From positions 1 through 55,096 of the forward strand of contig QHVE01000010.1 in NCBI GenBank assembly GCA_003223455.1: a stretch of 55,096 bases of DNA. The letters run 5' to 3'. The DNA is from Gemmatimonadota bacterium (GTDB lineage Bacteria; Gemmatimonadota; Gemmatimonadetes; Gemmatimonadales; Gemmatimonadaceae). The position numbers and the translations under genes are program-made. Each line of letters begins with the position of its first letter. The first letter of the stretch is position 1. This document shows, piece by piece, positions 27,841-36,276 of the stretch. Below the pieces are notes generated by a model, which was not told the DNA's origin, ran no database searches, and worked only from the letters and a program-made list of their open reading frames with translations.

Positions 27841-27876
27841 CGAATGGGCAGCCGGAGACGGCTGCCCATTCGTTTT
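27841..27876 (+). terminator. Intrinsic terminator after the M28 peptidase gene
   Basis: CGAATGGGCAGCCG, loop GAGA, CGGCTGCCCATTCG: a perfect 14-base-pair stem (27841-27872) followed at once by TTTT (27873-27876). Confidence 0.9.
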
Positions 27877-27883
27877 GGCGGTG

Positions 27884-27889
27884 TATATT
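27884..27889 (+). promoter_or_regulatory. Possible -10 box for a leaderless transcript
   Basis: TATATT lies 6 bases before the ATG of the next gene at 27895, directly after the terminator T-run. If used, transcription would begin at or within 1-2 bases of the ATG. No good -35 is visible because that position falls in the terminator stem. Confidence 0.3.
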
Positions 27890-27894
27890 GGGGC

Positions 27895-28380
27895 ATGCGA
27901 CTCCCCCCGCTTCTGCTCGCCTGCGCGCTGACCGCGTGTGCGTCGTCCGGAAAGACGGCGGCGGCGGTGAGCGAACGGGGGACGGTCACCCCCGGCAGCG
28001 GGTTCGCGCCGGCGACCTTCGTTCGGACGACGGCAGACGCCCCGGCGATGCGCAGCATCGACGTTCGCGATGGACTGTCGCGCCAGACGGCGATGCGCAG
28101 CCTGACCGACGTGCTCTCCCAGCGATACGTGGTCGACGTGGTAGATCCGCGGGCGGGGTTCGCGATGACCACATGGCATGCGAGCCTGATGCGCGAGGGG
28201 GTACCCGATCCGCGCTATCGCACCCGCTTCGTGGCCCGCTTCGTCAACGACTGGCGCGCGCTCCAGGTGCGCTCGGAAGCGCGTTTCGCGCGGGGCGAGG
28301 AGCCCGACGTCGGCTACGATTCGGCGCAGCTCGACTCGGTAGCCAACGAACTACGCACCAAGCTCGGCAAAAAGCCGTAA
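27895..28380 (+). CDS. Small lipoprotein of unknown function
   Basis: 161 residues. MRLPPLLLACALTACASSG is a lipoprotein signal with lipobox LTAC. The mature part contains SIDVRDGLSRQTAMRSLTDVLSQRYVVDVVDPRAGFAMTTW at its start, a helix-strand-strand pattern like a small DUF4136 or BamC-like domain, then a basic FVARFVNDWRALQVRSEARF. No function assigned. Its TAA abuts the stop of the opposite-strand kinase with no base between. Confidence 0.75.
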   Translation: MRLPPLLLACALTACASSGKTAAAVSERGTVTPGSGFAPATFVRTTADAPAMRSIDVRDGLSRQTAMRSLTDVLSQRYVVDVVDPRAGFAMTTWHASLMREGVPDPRYRTRFVARFVNDWRALQVRSEARFARGEEPDVGYDSAQLDSVANELRTKLGKKP

Positions 28381-30243
28381 TCAGCGCGGCTTGAACACGT
28401 CGAGCTGCCAGCGCTGACGCTGCTTCGTGAGCGTCGCGTGTCGCGGCAGCCGGTTCGTCGAGGTGACTTCCTTCGTCGCTCGATCGACGTAGGTCACGAC
28501 GAGCGCGACGTCGGCGTCGGCCACCAGATCGCGATCGCTCAGCACGACCTGCTTCGGCGGCTCGACGCGGAACTTCAGATCGTACTTCTCGAGCGCCTTC
28601 TGCCAGCGCGCGAGCTCCTCCTCCGGCACTTGCGGGAATGCCGCTCGCGCCGCGGCGAGGTCGCCGCGCTGGACGGCGTTCGTGTAGCTCCTGATGGCCG
28701 CGACGACGCCGTCGCGCAGGCTGCTGCCGATCTTCGCGATGCTGTCCTTCCGTGCCTGCTCCGCCAGCCTGGTGCTGTCGACCATCCCGCCGACCAGGAC
28801 AGCCTTGCTCACGCTGTCCGCCCGCGCGCTGTCGGCCCTGCGCACGCTGTCCGCACGGTGCGCACTGTCGCGCTGCGCCCGCGCGTAACGCTGTTCCTGA
28901 GTCTCGCGCGACTTCCGCATCAGCGTGCTCCCGACGATCGCCACGATGGCGATCACGGCGAGCACCCATGGCCAGATTCGCCGCCGCGGCTTGGTCGATC
29001 CGCTCGGCGCAGCCAGCACGGCGGCGCGCGCCGCCGCCCGCGCCGCCGCGACCTCGTCGAGCGTCGCGGCGCCGAAGGTCACGGTCGCGGCACTCCGCGG
29101 CGTCTCCTTGCGTGGCAACACGGTGCCGTCGCTGCTCAGGCGCCGCGCGTGGACCCCGCTCAATGCGTCGCGCACCTCAGCCGCCGAGCCATAGCGCTCG
29201 TTCGGCGTGCGCGCGAGCAGCTTCACGATCACTCGGTCGATCGAGTCGGGGATGCCCGGGTCGAGCTCCTGCGCGTGCGGCGGATTCTCCGACAGCCGCC
29301 GCTTGATCATCTGCTCGCGCGTCGGCGCGTCGAACGCCGGTGCGGCGGTGAGCATGAGGTGCAGGATGCAGCCGAGCGCATAGAGATCGCTGCGTGCGTC
29401 GATCGGGTCGCCGAGCAGCTGCTCCGGGCTCATGAACTCCGGCGTGCCGATGACGAGACCCGTGCGCGTCAGCGCCTCGCCCGCGCCCTCCTGCATCGCC
29501 TTCGCGATCCCGAAGTCGACGACCTTCGCGATCTCGCGTCCGCTCCTGCTCCGCGTCACGAGGATGTTGTCCGGCTTGAGGTCGCGGTGCACGATCCCGA
29601 GCTCGTGCGCGGCGCCGAGGCCGTCGGCGATCTGCCGCGCGAGATCGATCGCTCGCTCGATCGCGAACGGCGCCTCGCGGGCGAGCATCCGCGAGAGCGG
29701 CTCGCCATCCACGTACTCCATGACGAGGTAGACGAGACCGTCGCTCTCGCCGTAGTCGAACACCGCGGCGACGTTCGGATGGATGATCCGCGCTGCGCTC
29801 GATGCCTCGCGCGCGAATCGCGATGCCGACTCCGCGTCGTTGACCAGCGCCGGGCTCATGACCTTGATCGCGCACTGGCGGTTCATCTTCACGTGCTCGC
29901 CGAGGTACACGCGGCCCATGCCGCCCTCGCCGATGCGCTTGAGGATGTGATACCGTTCGGCCAGCACGCTGCCGATCAGCGAGTCGGAGCCCTTCGGGCG
30001 CAGCGCCGTGCCGTCGGCGGGGCAGAACCGAGCCGCCGTCTCGTACTCGGTGCCGCAGTGCGGGCACACCTTGAGCACGGCGACGGCGGGCTGGGTCTCG
30101 CTCGTCTGCTGCGCCAGACCCCCGGAACCCAGTTGGCTGGTGTGCAGCGGCTGCTCGTCGGAGTCGGACGCGACGACCGGCGCCTCACCCGACCGAATAG
30201 GCGGAGGCGTCGGATTGGTGTCGTCGGGCGTGTCGGACGTCAT
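28381..30243 (-). CDS. Eukaryote-like Ser/Thr protein kinase with zinc ribbon and membrane anchor
   Basis: 620 residues. N-terminal CPHCGTEYETAARFCPADG is a zinc ribbon (about residues 60-78). Kinase domain about 95-360: IGEGGMGRVYLGEH, AIKVM (Lys), HRDLKPDNIL, DFGIAKAM, GTPEFMSPEQ. One membrane helix near 427-447 (IWPWVLAVIAIVAIVGSTLM). The extracytoplasmic part is Ala/Arg/Asp-rich coiled coil (RRADSARADSVSK) ending in a small SnoaL/NTF2-like domain (IRSYTNAVQRGDLAAARAAFP). ATG 30243 is chosen because the upstream residues in the longer frame are not PknB-like. Convergent with the lipoprotein gene. Confidence 0.93.
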   Translation of the reverse strand: MTSDTPDDTNPTPPPIRSGEAPVVASDSDEQPLHTSQLGSGGLAQQTSETQPAVAVLKVCPHCGTEYETAARFCPADGTALRPKGSDSLIGSVLAERYHILKRIGEGGMGRVYLGEHVKMNRQCAIKVMSPALVNDAESASRFAREASSAARIIHPNVAAVFDYGESDGLVYLVMEYVDGEPLSRMLAREAPFAIERAIDLARQIADGLGAAHELGIVHRDLKPDNILVTRSRSGREIAKVVDFGIAKAMQEGAGEALTRTGLVIGTPEFMSPEQLLGDPIDARSDLYALGCILHLMLTAAPAFDAPTREQMIKRRLSENPPHAQELDPGIPDSIDRVIVKLLARTPNERYGSAAEVRDALSGVHARRLSSDGTVLPRKETPRSAATVTFGAATLDEVAAARAAARAAVLAAPSGSTKPRRRIWPWVLAVIAIVAIVGSTLMRKSRETQEQRYARAQRDSAHRADSVRRADSARADSVSKAVLVGGMVDSTRLAEQARKDSIAKIGSSLRDGVVAAIRSYTNAVQRGDLAAARAAFPQVPEEELARWQKALEKYDLKFRVEPPKQVVLSDRDLVADADVALVVTYVDRATKEVTSTNRLPRHATLTKQRQRWQLDVFKPR

Positions 30244-30300
30244 CGGGTGTAGAGTATGCGCGACGACGGGGCCCGCGTAAGTCCAACCGAACAAAACAGG

Positions 30301-30340
30301 AACGCCCCCGCGTCGTCATCGATGACGACGCGGGGGCGTT
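30301..30340 (-). terminator. Terminator of the charged-repeat protein gene
   Basis: A perfect 40-base palindrome: AACGCCCCCGCGTCGTCATC followed by its exact reverse complement. Read on the minus strand it is followed by CCTGTTTTGTT, a T-rich run, and it lies 12 bases after the stop of the gene ending at 30353. Confidence 0.85.
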
Positions 30341-30352
30341 ATGTCCCGCAAC

Positions 30353-30739
30353 TCAGCTGCCGGCCTTCTTCGGGCGCACGTCGCGGACGTCGCGACGGAG
30401 CTCGCGGCGGTCCTGTTGCGCATCCCTCTTGTCTCCGGCGAGGTCGCGCCGATCGCCCTTCAAGTCCCGCGCATCACGCTTCAGCTCGTGCCGGCCGGCG
30501 ATCACCGCTGCCGTGTCGCCTGCGGCCTTCGCGCCAGCGATCGCGTGTCGATCGTGGGCGATCTCCTTGCGGTCACCGACGACTTCGCGCTTGTCCTGTC
30601 GCACCTCGTGCCGGTCGGACTTGAGCTCCCGGCGGTCGTGGCGCACCTCGGTGCGGGGATGCGCGGCCTGCGCCGAGAGGGTGTGGGCAGCGCCGAGCAC
30701 CGCGACGGCGCCGACGAGAAGCGATTTGAGCGTGGACAT
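30353..30739 (-). CDS. Secreted highly charged helical protein
   Basis: 128 residues. Signal peptide MSTLKSLLVGAVAVLGAAHTLSAQA, then almost only Arg, Asp, Glu, Lys and His in short helical repeats (RRELKSDRHEVRQDKREVVGD, LKRDARDLKGDRRDLAGDKRD). It should form a long, salt-bridged single helix or coiled coil. No family name or function. Between the two kinase genes, divergent from the second. Confidence 0.75.
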   Translation of the reverse strand: MSTLKSLLVGAVAVLGAAHTLSAQAAHPRTEVRHDRRELKSDRHEVRQDKREVVGDRKEIAHDRHAIAGAKAAGDTAAVIAGRHELKRDARDLKGDRRDLAGDKRDAQQDRRELRRDVRDVRPKKAGS

Positions 30740-30994
30740 GGGAGCGTCTCCGAATGAAGGATCGAGTGGTCTGCACCGCTGCTCGACGCGGGGCCCACGC
30801 GTCGTTCACCAGGGAGACGCCTCCTCACGGCGGACGTTAACGCCCGGCTTGCTGCCGGCCGTGCCTCGAGTCACGCCGGCGCGCCGTCCGCGAGCCATGC
30901 GCGCGGGCACCACGACGTTGGGCCAGTCCGCCCCAATCCTTGCGCGGGCGAGCGAGGTCGGCACTATTAGCGCGTCGCTCGCGAGCAAGGGCCA

Positions 30995-33589
30995 ATGAAG
31001 GACGAAAGCATCGCCACCGCTATCGGGTTCTCGTTGGGCACGCCGGTGGATTTCGTCGAACGTCCGACGAGGATCGGTCCATTCCGCATTCTCGACGTGC
31101 TGGGCAAGGGCGGCATGGGTGTCGTGTATCTGGCCGAGCAGCTCGAGCCGGTCCACCGCGAGGTAGCGCTCAAGGTTCTTCGCACCTCCGACGACTCGGG
31201 TCTCGTCGTCGCACGGTTCAACGCCGAGCGCCAGGCGCTCGCGGTGCTGGACCACCCCAACATCACGAAGGTCTTCGACGCCGGCATCACGGAGAACGGC
31301 TGGCCGTACTTCGTCATGGAGCGCGTCATCGGCGTTCCGCTCGGCGAGTACGTGAACACGCACGTGTTGTCGCTCGCCCAGCGGCTGATGCTGTTCGGAC
31401 AGGTGTGCCGCGCGATCCAGCACGCGCATCAGAAAGGCATCATCCATCGCGACATCAAGCCGTCGAACATTCTCGTCACGACGATCGACGACGCGCCCGT
31501 CTGCAAGGTGATCGACTTCGGCATCGCCAAGGCGACGCAGGGTGATGGCGGCGCACGTCTGACGATGACCGGGGTCAGCGTCGGCACGCCGGCGTACATG
31601 AGTCCCGAGCAAGCGCTCGGCTCCAGCCTCGACGTCGACACGCGCTCCGACATCTACTCGCTCGGCATCGTCCTCTATGAGCTGCTCGCCGGCATCCTGC
31701 CCTTCGAGACCTCGCTGCCGGCGGCGGGCATCATGGCGCACCACATCCGGACCGAGTCCGTCGTTCCCAGCGTCCGCGTCGCCGCGCTCGCGCCCGAGAC
31801 GCAGGCTCGGCTCGCCGCGCAGTGCGGTACCGACGTGCCGGGATTCCTTCACGCACTCGCCGGCGATCTCGATTGGATCACCCTCAAGGCGCTGGAGAAG
31901 GAGCGCGATCGACGGTATCAGACGGCCGCCGAGCTGGCGGCCGACATCGAGCGATACCTCTCGCACCGACCGGTGTCGGCGCGGCCACCCAGCCGCGTGT
32001 ATCTCACGCGCAAGTTCATACGCCGGCACCGCCTCGGCGTCACCTTCGCGGCAACGACGGCGCTGCTCATCGTCGTCGGCGCGGCGGCGATCGTCGTCCA
32101 GGCGCGGCGTATCGCGCGCGCGCGCGCCGTTGCCGTGCAACGCCAGACGCAGGCGGAGGAGCTGATCCGCTTCATGCTCGGCGATCTCCGCACGCGCCTG
32201 AGCGCGATCGGCGGCCTCGACGTCCTCGAGCAAGTCGGGAAGAAGGCGCAGGACTACTTCGAGGCCGTCCCGGAGCGCGAGCTGAGCGACGAGGAGCTGT
32301 ACCGCCGCTCGGAAGCGCTTCGCCAGATCGGCGAGGTGCACGTGGAGCAGGGCGACTTCGCCGGCGCGATGCCGCTCTTTCGCCAGTCACTCTCGCTGGT
32401 CTCCGCGCTCGTGGCGCGCGACTCGTCGAGCAGCGAGTGGCGGCTCGGTCTCGGCGCGAGCCATTACTGGGTCGGCTTCGTTCATTGGCGCAGCAACGAC
32501 CTCGATTCCGCGCTCGCCCAGTTCGCGCCGTATCTCGCCATCACGAAGGACCTCGTCGCCCGCGCGCCGGACAGCGTGCGCTTCCAGAACGAGCTCGGAC
32601 AGGCGAACAGCAACATCGGGTCGGTGAAGGAATCCAAGGGCGATCTACCCGGCGCGCTGGCCGCGTTCCGCGATGCGATTCGCGCCTATGAAGGCGCCGT
32701 ACAGCGCGACTCGTCGAAGCTCGACTGGCAGATGGACATCGCCAACGGTTACAACTCCGCCGGGAACGTGCAACGGAAGCTGGGCGACTACGCGGGTGCC
32801 CTCGCCTCGCACCGCGCGGAGCTCGCGCTCAAGCAGCGCCTCGCCGCGCTCGATCCACCGAATCAGCAGTACAAGGTCTTTCTCGCGACGGCGTACTCGT
32901 TCCTGGCGGAGCTCGACCTCGCGCTCGGCAAGACCGATGACGCCACTCGCGAAGCCAACGCGTCGCGCGACCTGTATGTCGCGCTGGCGGCAGCCGATAC
33001 GAGCAACCCGGACAGGCGGCGCTTTCTCGGGACCGCGCATCGTGTCGCCGGCATGATCGCGCTCGAGCGCGGGAGCATGGCGGAGGCGCTCGGCGCGGTG
33101 GCCGCGAGCCGCGCGCTGCTCGATCCGCAGCTCGGCAAAGTGCCGAACAACGCCGTGTGGCAGATCGCGCTCGCGAGAACGCTCGCGCTGTCGAGCTCCG
33201 CGCTCACCGCGGCGGGCCGCGCGCACGACGCCGAGGCCGATGCGCGTCGTGCCATCTCGCTCGTCGCGCCCGTGCTGGCGAAGCGGCCCGCCGATCAGAC
33301 GGCGCGAGTCGCGCTCACGGGCGCCTATCTCGCTGCCGGCGACGCGGCGCAGCGCACGGGTGACCTCACTGGGGCGCGGCGCGCCTGGGCCGGGGCGCTC
33401 GCCGTCGGCGATTCCGTCGCCCGCACCACGGGGCTCGCCGACCTCCGTGTGCTGACGGCGACCGCGCTGGTGAGCCTCGGGCGCGTGGACGAGGCGCGAC
33501 CGATCGTGCGAGCGCTCGAAGCACAGGGATACAGACGCCCGCTCTGGCTCGCGCGCATGCGCGCTGCGGGACTGTTGACGCAGCAGTAG
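30995..33589 (+). CDS. Ser/Thr protein kinase with transmembrane helix and TPR tail
   Basis: 864 residues. Kinase domain about 25-320: LGKGGMGVVYLAEQ, VALKVL, HRDIKPSNILV, DFGIAKAT, GTPAYMSPEQ. The insert QCGTDVPGFLHALAGDLDWITLKALEKERDRRY is typical of Planctomycetes/Gemmatimonadota-type STPKs with TPRs. Membrane helix about 350-368 (LGVTFAATTALLIVVGAAAIVVQ). The remaining 490 residues are TPR-like helical repeats (YRRSEALRQIGEVHVEQGDFAGAMPLF, SAGNVQRKLGDYAGALASHRAEL). Probably binds partners outside the membrane. ATG 30995. Confidence 0.94.
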   Translation: MKDESIATAIGFSLGTPVDFVERPTRIGPFRILDVLGKGGMGVVYLAEQLEPVHREVALKVLRTSDDSGLVVARFNAERQALAVLDHPNITKVFDAGITENGWPYFVMERVIGVPLGEYVNTHVLSLAQRLMLFGQVCRAIQHAHQKGIIHRDIKPSNILVTTIDDAPVCKVIDFGIAKATQGDGGARLTMTGVSVGTPAYMSPEQALGSSLDVDTRSDIYSLGIVLYELLAGILPFETSLPAAGIMAHHIRTESVVPSVRVAALAPETQARLAAQCGTDVPGFLHALAGDLDWITLKALEKERDRRYQTAAELAADIERYLSHRPVSARPPSRVYLTRKFIRRHRLGVTFAATTALLIVVGAAAIVVQARRIARARAVAVQRQTQAEELIRFMLGDLRTRLSAIGGLDVLEQVGKKAQDYFEAVPERELSDEELYRRSEALRQIGEVHVEQGDFAGAMPLFRQSLSLVSALVARDSSSSEWRLGLGASHYWVGFVHWRSNDLDSALAQFAPYLAITKDLVARAPDSVRFQNELGQANSNIGSVKESKGDLPGALAAFRDAIRAYEGAVQRDSSKLDWQMDIANGYNSAGNVQRKLGDYAGALASHRAELALKQRLAALDPPNQQYKVFLATAYSFLAELDLALGKTDDATREANASRDLYVALAAADTSNPDRRRFLGTAHRVAGMIALERGSMAEALGAVAASRALLDPQLGKVPNNAVWQIALARTLALSSSALTAAGRAHDAEADARRAISLVAPVLAKRPADQTARVALTGAYLAAGDAAQRTGDLTGARRAWAGALAVGDSVARTTGLADLRVLTATALVSLGRVDEARPIVRALEAQGYRRPLWLARMRAAGLLTQQ

Positions 33590-33650
33590 GAAGCAGGCGC
33601 CGTCCGGTGTGTCCCGATGTCTCTCCCTTCCCCTACGCGAGGACCCTCTG

Positions 33651-33983
33651 GTGCCAGATCAAAACGTGAACCTGAGCTTCGACCCCAACGCGAATCCGCA
33701 GTTCGAGTTCGATCGGGACACGGTCACGATGACAGCGGCAGGCAAGGTCATCTTCCACCGGCGCCCGTCGACCGCGGAGTGGACGTTCAGGGACGGCGCG
33801 GTCAAAGACGACAAGTTGAAGGAGTTCTCATCGACCGTTCAAGGGAACGGGAAACTGCTTGACATCGACGACAAATTCTACGATAGGCAGAAGACCAGCT
33901 ACGAATACAACATCACGGTGGAGCTGCATGGCACGACGTACACGAGCCCTGATCCACACATCGTGAACGACCCGGGGCCCTGA
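33651..33983 (+). CDS. Hypothetical protein, atypical composition
   Basis: 110 residues from GTG 33651 (VPDQNVNLSFDPN); GTG 33609 would give 124. All-beta, Asn/Asp/Thr-rich, with KVIFHRRPSTAEWTF, SYEYNITVELHGTTYTSPDPHIVNDPGP at the end. It reads like an immunoglobulin-like single domain or a T6SS/PAAR-like fragment, but nothing is recognisable. The coding is clearly poorer in GC than the neighbours (AAAACGTG, GACGACAAATTC). Confidence 0.5.
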   Translation: MPDQNVNLSFDPNANPQFEFDRDTVTMTAAGKVIFHRRPSTAEWTFRDGAVKDDKLKEFSSTVQGNGKLLDIDDKFYDRQKTSYEYNITVELHGTTYTSPDPHIVNDPGP

Positions 33984-34010
33984 GGCGTCGGCGGTCGAGT
34001 GAAACGTGCA

Positions 34011-34036
34011 CGGGGGGTGGCTCAGGCCACCCCCCG
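34011..34036. terminator. Hairpin between convergent genes
   Basis: CGGGGGGTGGC, loop TCAG, GCCACCCCCCG: a perfect 11-base-pair stem. It lies between the genes ending at 33983 (+) and 34045 (-). Confidence 0.7.
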
Positions 34037-34044
34037 CTGCGCGA

Positions 34045-34929
34045 TCAACTCTTGCTCTCGCGACGCATCACGATGTCGCGCGACAGCGTGAGCTGCAGGG
34101 AGCTGCCGGAGGGGAGGCATGCCCGGGTGCTCTCGGAGCGCTTGGCGGCGGCGGTGCCCGCGGCCGCCCCGGCGGCGGCGCCGATCACCGTCGCCTTCGT
34201 GCTCTTGCCGAAGATGCTTCCGAGCAGCGCTCCGGCGACCGCGCCGCCCACGACCTTCGTGCGGTCGCTGCCGCCGGACATGCGTTCCGTCTCCGCCGGG
34301 CTCAGCGCCGCGACCTCACCCTCGCCGGGCAACGACTCGCCGTTCACGTCGATCGCGCGGACGTGAAAGTGAATCCGGCTCGATTCCACCGGGTCGCCGT
34401 GCTCCACCGACGTCACCTCGAGCACAACGGTGGAGCCAACGGGAATCATCGCGCCATTGCTGCCGACGATACCGCTGGAGACGGTGGCGGTGAACTTGTC
34501 GCCGACGAGGGCCGTGGTGCAGATGCGCTCGTTCATCGTCATCCCGACCCGAGTGCCGGCCCCGATGACCGCCGCCGCGGGCGCGGGCGCTGCCTCCGGC
34601 ACGGGCTCGACGGGCGCCGGCGCGGGGGGCGTCGGCCGCGGTGTACGCGCCACCGGCGCGGGTGGCGATGTGCGGCGCGGCGTCGGTGTGGGTTTGGGTG
34701 CAGGCGCCCGCGTCGGGGCTGGCGTGGACGTCGGAGACGCCGCCGACGAGTCGCCGACTGGCGCGTCGTTGAACACGGTCTGCGGCGGCGCCTGCTGCTG
34801 CGCCAGCGCGATGTCGCGTGCGAACGCCGAATCCGCGGTGGCGGTGCCGTCGGAGCTCGCCCGGTCGCGGCACGCGCCGAGCAGCGCGAGCGATGCGACC
34901 ACGGGGAGGAGGCGAGGTAGGATGCGCAT
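34045..34929 (-). CDS. Lipoprotein with Pro-rich linker and glycine-zipper tail
   Basis: 294 residues. MRILPRLLPVVASLALLGACRD has lipobox LLGAC. Residues about 60-115 are a Pro/Ala/Thr linker (PTSTPAPTRAPAPKPTPTP). The folded domain (about 120-225) is beta-rich with IGAGTRVGMTMNERICTTALVGDKFTATV and IHFHVRAIDVNG. The C-terminal GGAVAGALLGSIFGKSTKATVIGAAAGAAAGTAAA is a glycine zipper, which in other outer-membrane lipoproteins packs membrane helices. Terminal Cys in RACLPSG. Probably envelope-associated; the role is unknown. Confidence 0.8.
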   Translation of the reverse strand: MRILPRLLPVVASLALLGACRDRASSDGTATADSAFARDIALAQQQAPPQTVFNDAPVGDSSAASPTSTPAPTRAPAPKPTPTPRRTSPPAPVARTPRPTPPAPAPVEPVPEAAPAPAAAVIGAGTRVGMTMNERICTTALVGDKFTATVSSGIVGSNGAMIPVGSTVVLEVTSVEHGDPVESSRIHFHVRAIDVNGESLPGEGEVAALSPAETERMSGGSDRTKVVGGAVAGALLGSIFGKSTKATVIGAAAGAAAGTAAAKRSESTRACLPSGSSLQLTLSRDIVMRRESKS

Positions 34930-35000
34930 TGGGGAGTGGTGCGGGAGGAACGATCGTACCCTGCTGCGGGCCGCGAGTGCCGGGTCGAACGACGGTCTGC

Positions 35001-35031
35001 AGAATTGACGATTTGACGGTTCGACGGTTTA
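35001..35031. repeat. Short direct repeats GACGGTT
   Basis: Between the lipoprotein start and the deoxynucleoside kinase stop: GAATTGACGATTTGACGG then TTCGACGGTTTATG, i.e. three imperfect 9-base units. The same unit occurs in the hairpin arms at 17036-17119. Confidence 0.4.
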
Positions 35032-35721
35032 TGAGGGGACCCCCGCCGATGCCCGCCCGAGCGCGCCCGGAAACAGCTCCGTCTGCGGAAGCTCTGGCTC
35101 GAGTCGCGCACGAACCCGCGCAGCGATGGCCTCGATCGCCGCCGGATCGGACACCAGATCGTACTCGCGCACGTCGAGCTTCAGCACGGGGCAGGCGCGG
35201 AAGCGTGTGATCCAGCGCTCGTACCGCGCGTGCAGCGCCGACCAGTACTCCTCGGGCGTGTCGCGCTCCTTCGCGCGCCCCCGCGAGCGGATGCGCTCCA
35301 CGATCGTCTCGAGCGGCGCGTGCAGGTAGACGAGCAAACGCGGTGGCCGCGCGGCGGGGGAGTGCAGCAACTCGACATACAGCCGCCGATACAGCTCCCA
35401 CTCGATCTCCGACATCAATCCTTCGTCGTAGTGCCCCCGCGCGAAGATCTCGGCGTCCTCGTACCAAGTGCGGTCGAGCACCCAACTGCCGCCGGCGCCG
35501 CGCATGCGGCGCATGCTCTCGAACCGCGTAGCGAGGAAGTGCAGCTGGAGGTTGAGGGCCGCGGCGCGCATCGCCTCCACGCCACCCGCGTAGAACCGCT
35601 CGAGCCAGGGGTTGTGCTCGTCCACGCTCTCCAGCGCGTGCTGGAGCCCGAACCGGGCCGCCAGCGCCCGCGTCAACGTGCTCTTGCCCGAGCCCACCAT
35701 CCCGGCGACGCCGATCAGCAT
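35029..35721 (-). CDS. Deoxynucleoside kinase family protein
   Basis: 230 residues. Phosphorylates deoxynucleosides in salvage. P-loop GMVGSGKST at residues 7-15, DRTWYED at 83-89 (family DRS/DRT motif), ERIRSRGRAKE as the Arg-rich lid, and a Phe/Trp-rich helix with FLATRFES. Substrate among dA, dG and dC cannot be fixed by eye. ATG 35721. Confidence 0.9.
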   Translation of the reverse strand: MLIGVAGMVGSGKSTLTRALAARFGLQHALESVDEHNPWLERFYAGGVEAMRAAALNLQLHFLATRFESMRRMRGAGGSWVLDRTWYEDAEIFARGHYDEGLMSEIEWELYRRLYVELLHSPAARPPRLLVYLHAPLETIVERIRSRGRAKERDTPEEYWSALHARYERWITRFRACPVLKLDVREYDLVSDPAAIEAIAARVRARLEPELPQTELFPGALGRASAGVPS

Positions 35722-35734
35722 GCACGAAGCTACG

Positions 35735-35762
35735 ACGCCGGAAGCGGCTGCGCTTCCGGCGT
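35735..35762 (-). terminator. Terminator of the Rieske operon
   Basis: ACGCCGGAAGCG, loop GCTG, CGCTTCCGGCGT: a perfect 12-base-pair stem. It lies 24 bases past the stop of the second Rieske gene on the minus strand and just before the next gene. Confidence 0.75.
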
Positions 35763-35785
35763 GGTCGACGTCCGACCCGCGTCAG

Positions 35786-36241
35786 CTATCCGATCGTCAG
35801 GATGTCCGTCGCGGCGTTGTACTGCGTCGTGAGGATCGGCAGGTTGGTCGCCGAGCCGGCGGCGTTCGGCTGACGCGTGACGGTGCCGTTGGAGTCGAAT
35901 CGCGAGCCGTGATTCGGGCACTCGAACGAGACGGCGTTGTTCACGATGTCGAGCCTCGTGCCCTCGTGGGTGCACGCCGTCGACAGCGCGAGGAAGCTCG
36001 TCGGACCGGTGCGCTTGACGGCCACACGCGCGTCCGACGGGAGAAACGCGAGCAGCCCGACGGTCGCAAGCTCCGGCACGGTCGAGACCTTGACCGTCAG
36101 CCCCGTGGGAAGGGGCCCCGTCGCTCCGCTGCCGCCGATCTGTCCATCACCACATCCAGCGGCCAGCGCGGCCGCGCCCGCGACGGCGAGCGTGCTCTTG
36201 GCCAGGAACGCGCGCCGACTGAGGCAATCCTCGCAGCTCAT
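35786..36241 (-). CDS. Rieske [2Fe-2S] protein, Tat-exported, possible lipoprotein
   Basis: 151 residues. N-terminus MSCEDCLSRRAFLAKST: a CxxC at residues 3-6 just before the Tat twin arginine, then a hydrophobic stretch ending in LAAGC (Cys30), a possible Tat-lipoprotein site. The Rieske cluster ligands are Cys90 and His92 (CTHEGT) and Cys108 and His111 (CPNHGSRF). Compact (no bc1-type linker helix), so it probably sits on the outer face of the inner membrane by its lipid. Fourth gene of the operon. Confidence 0.92.
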   Translation of the reverse strand: MSCEDCLSRRAFLAKSTLAVAGAAALAAGCGDGQIGGSGATGPLPTGLTVKVSTVPELATVGLLAFLPSDARVAVKRTGPTSFLALSTACTHEGTRLDIVNNAVSFECPNHGSRFDSNGTVTRQPNAAGSATNLPILTTQYNAATDILTIG

Positions 36242-36276
36242 GGTCTACAGGGGAGGGGGGAGAGTAGCGAACGGGC

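Noticed and set aside
28438-30252. 604-residue plus-strand open frame
   Set aside because: Antisense to a Ser/Thr kinase with all catalytic motifs.
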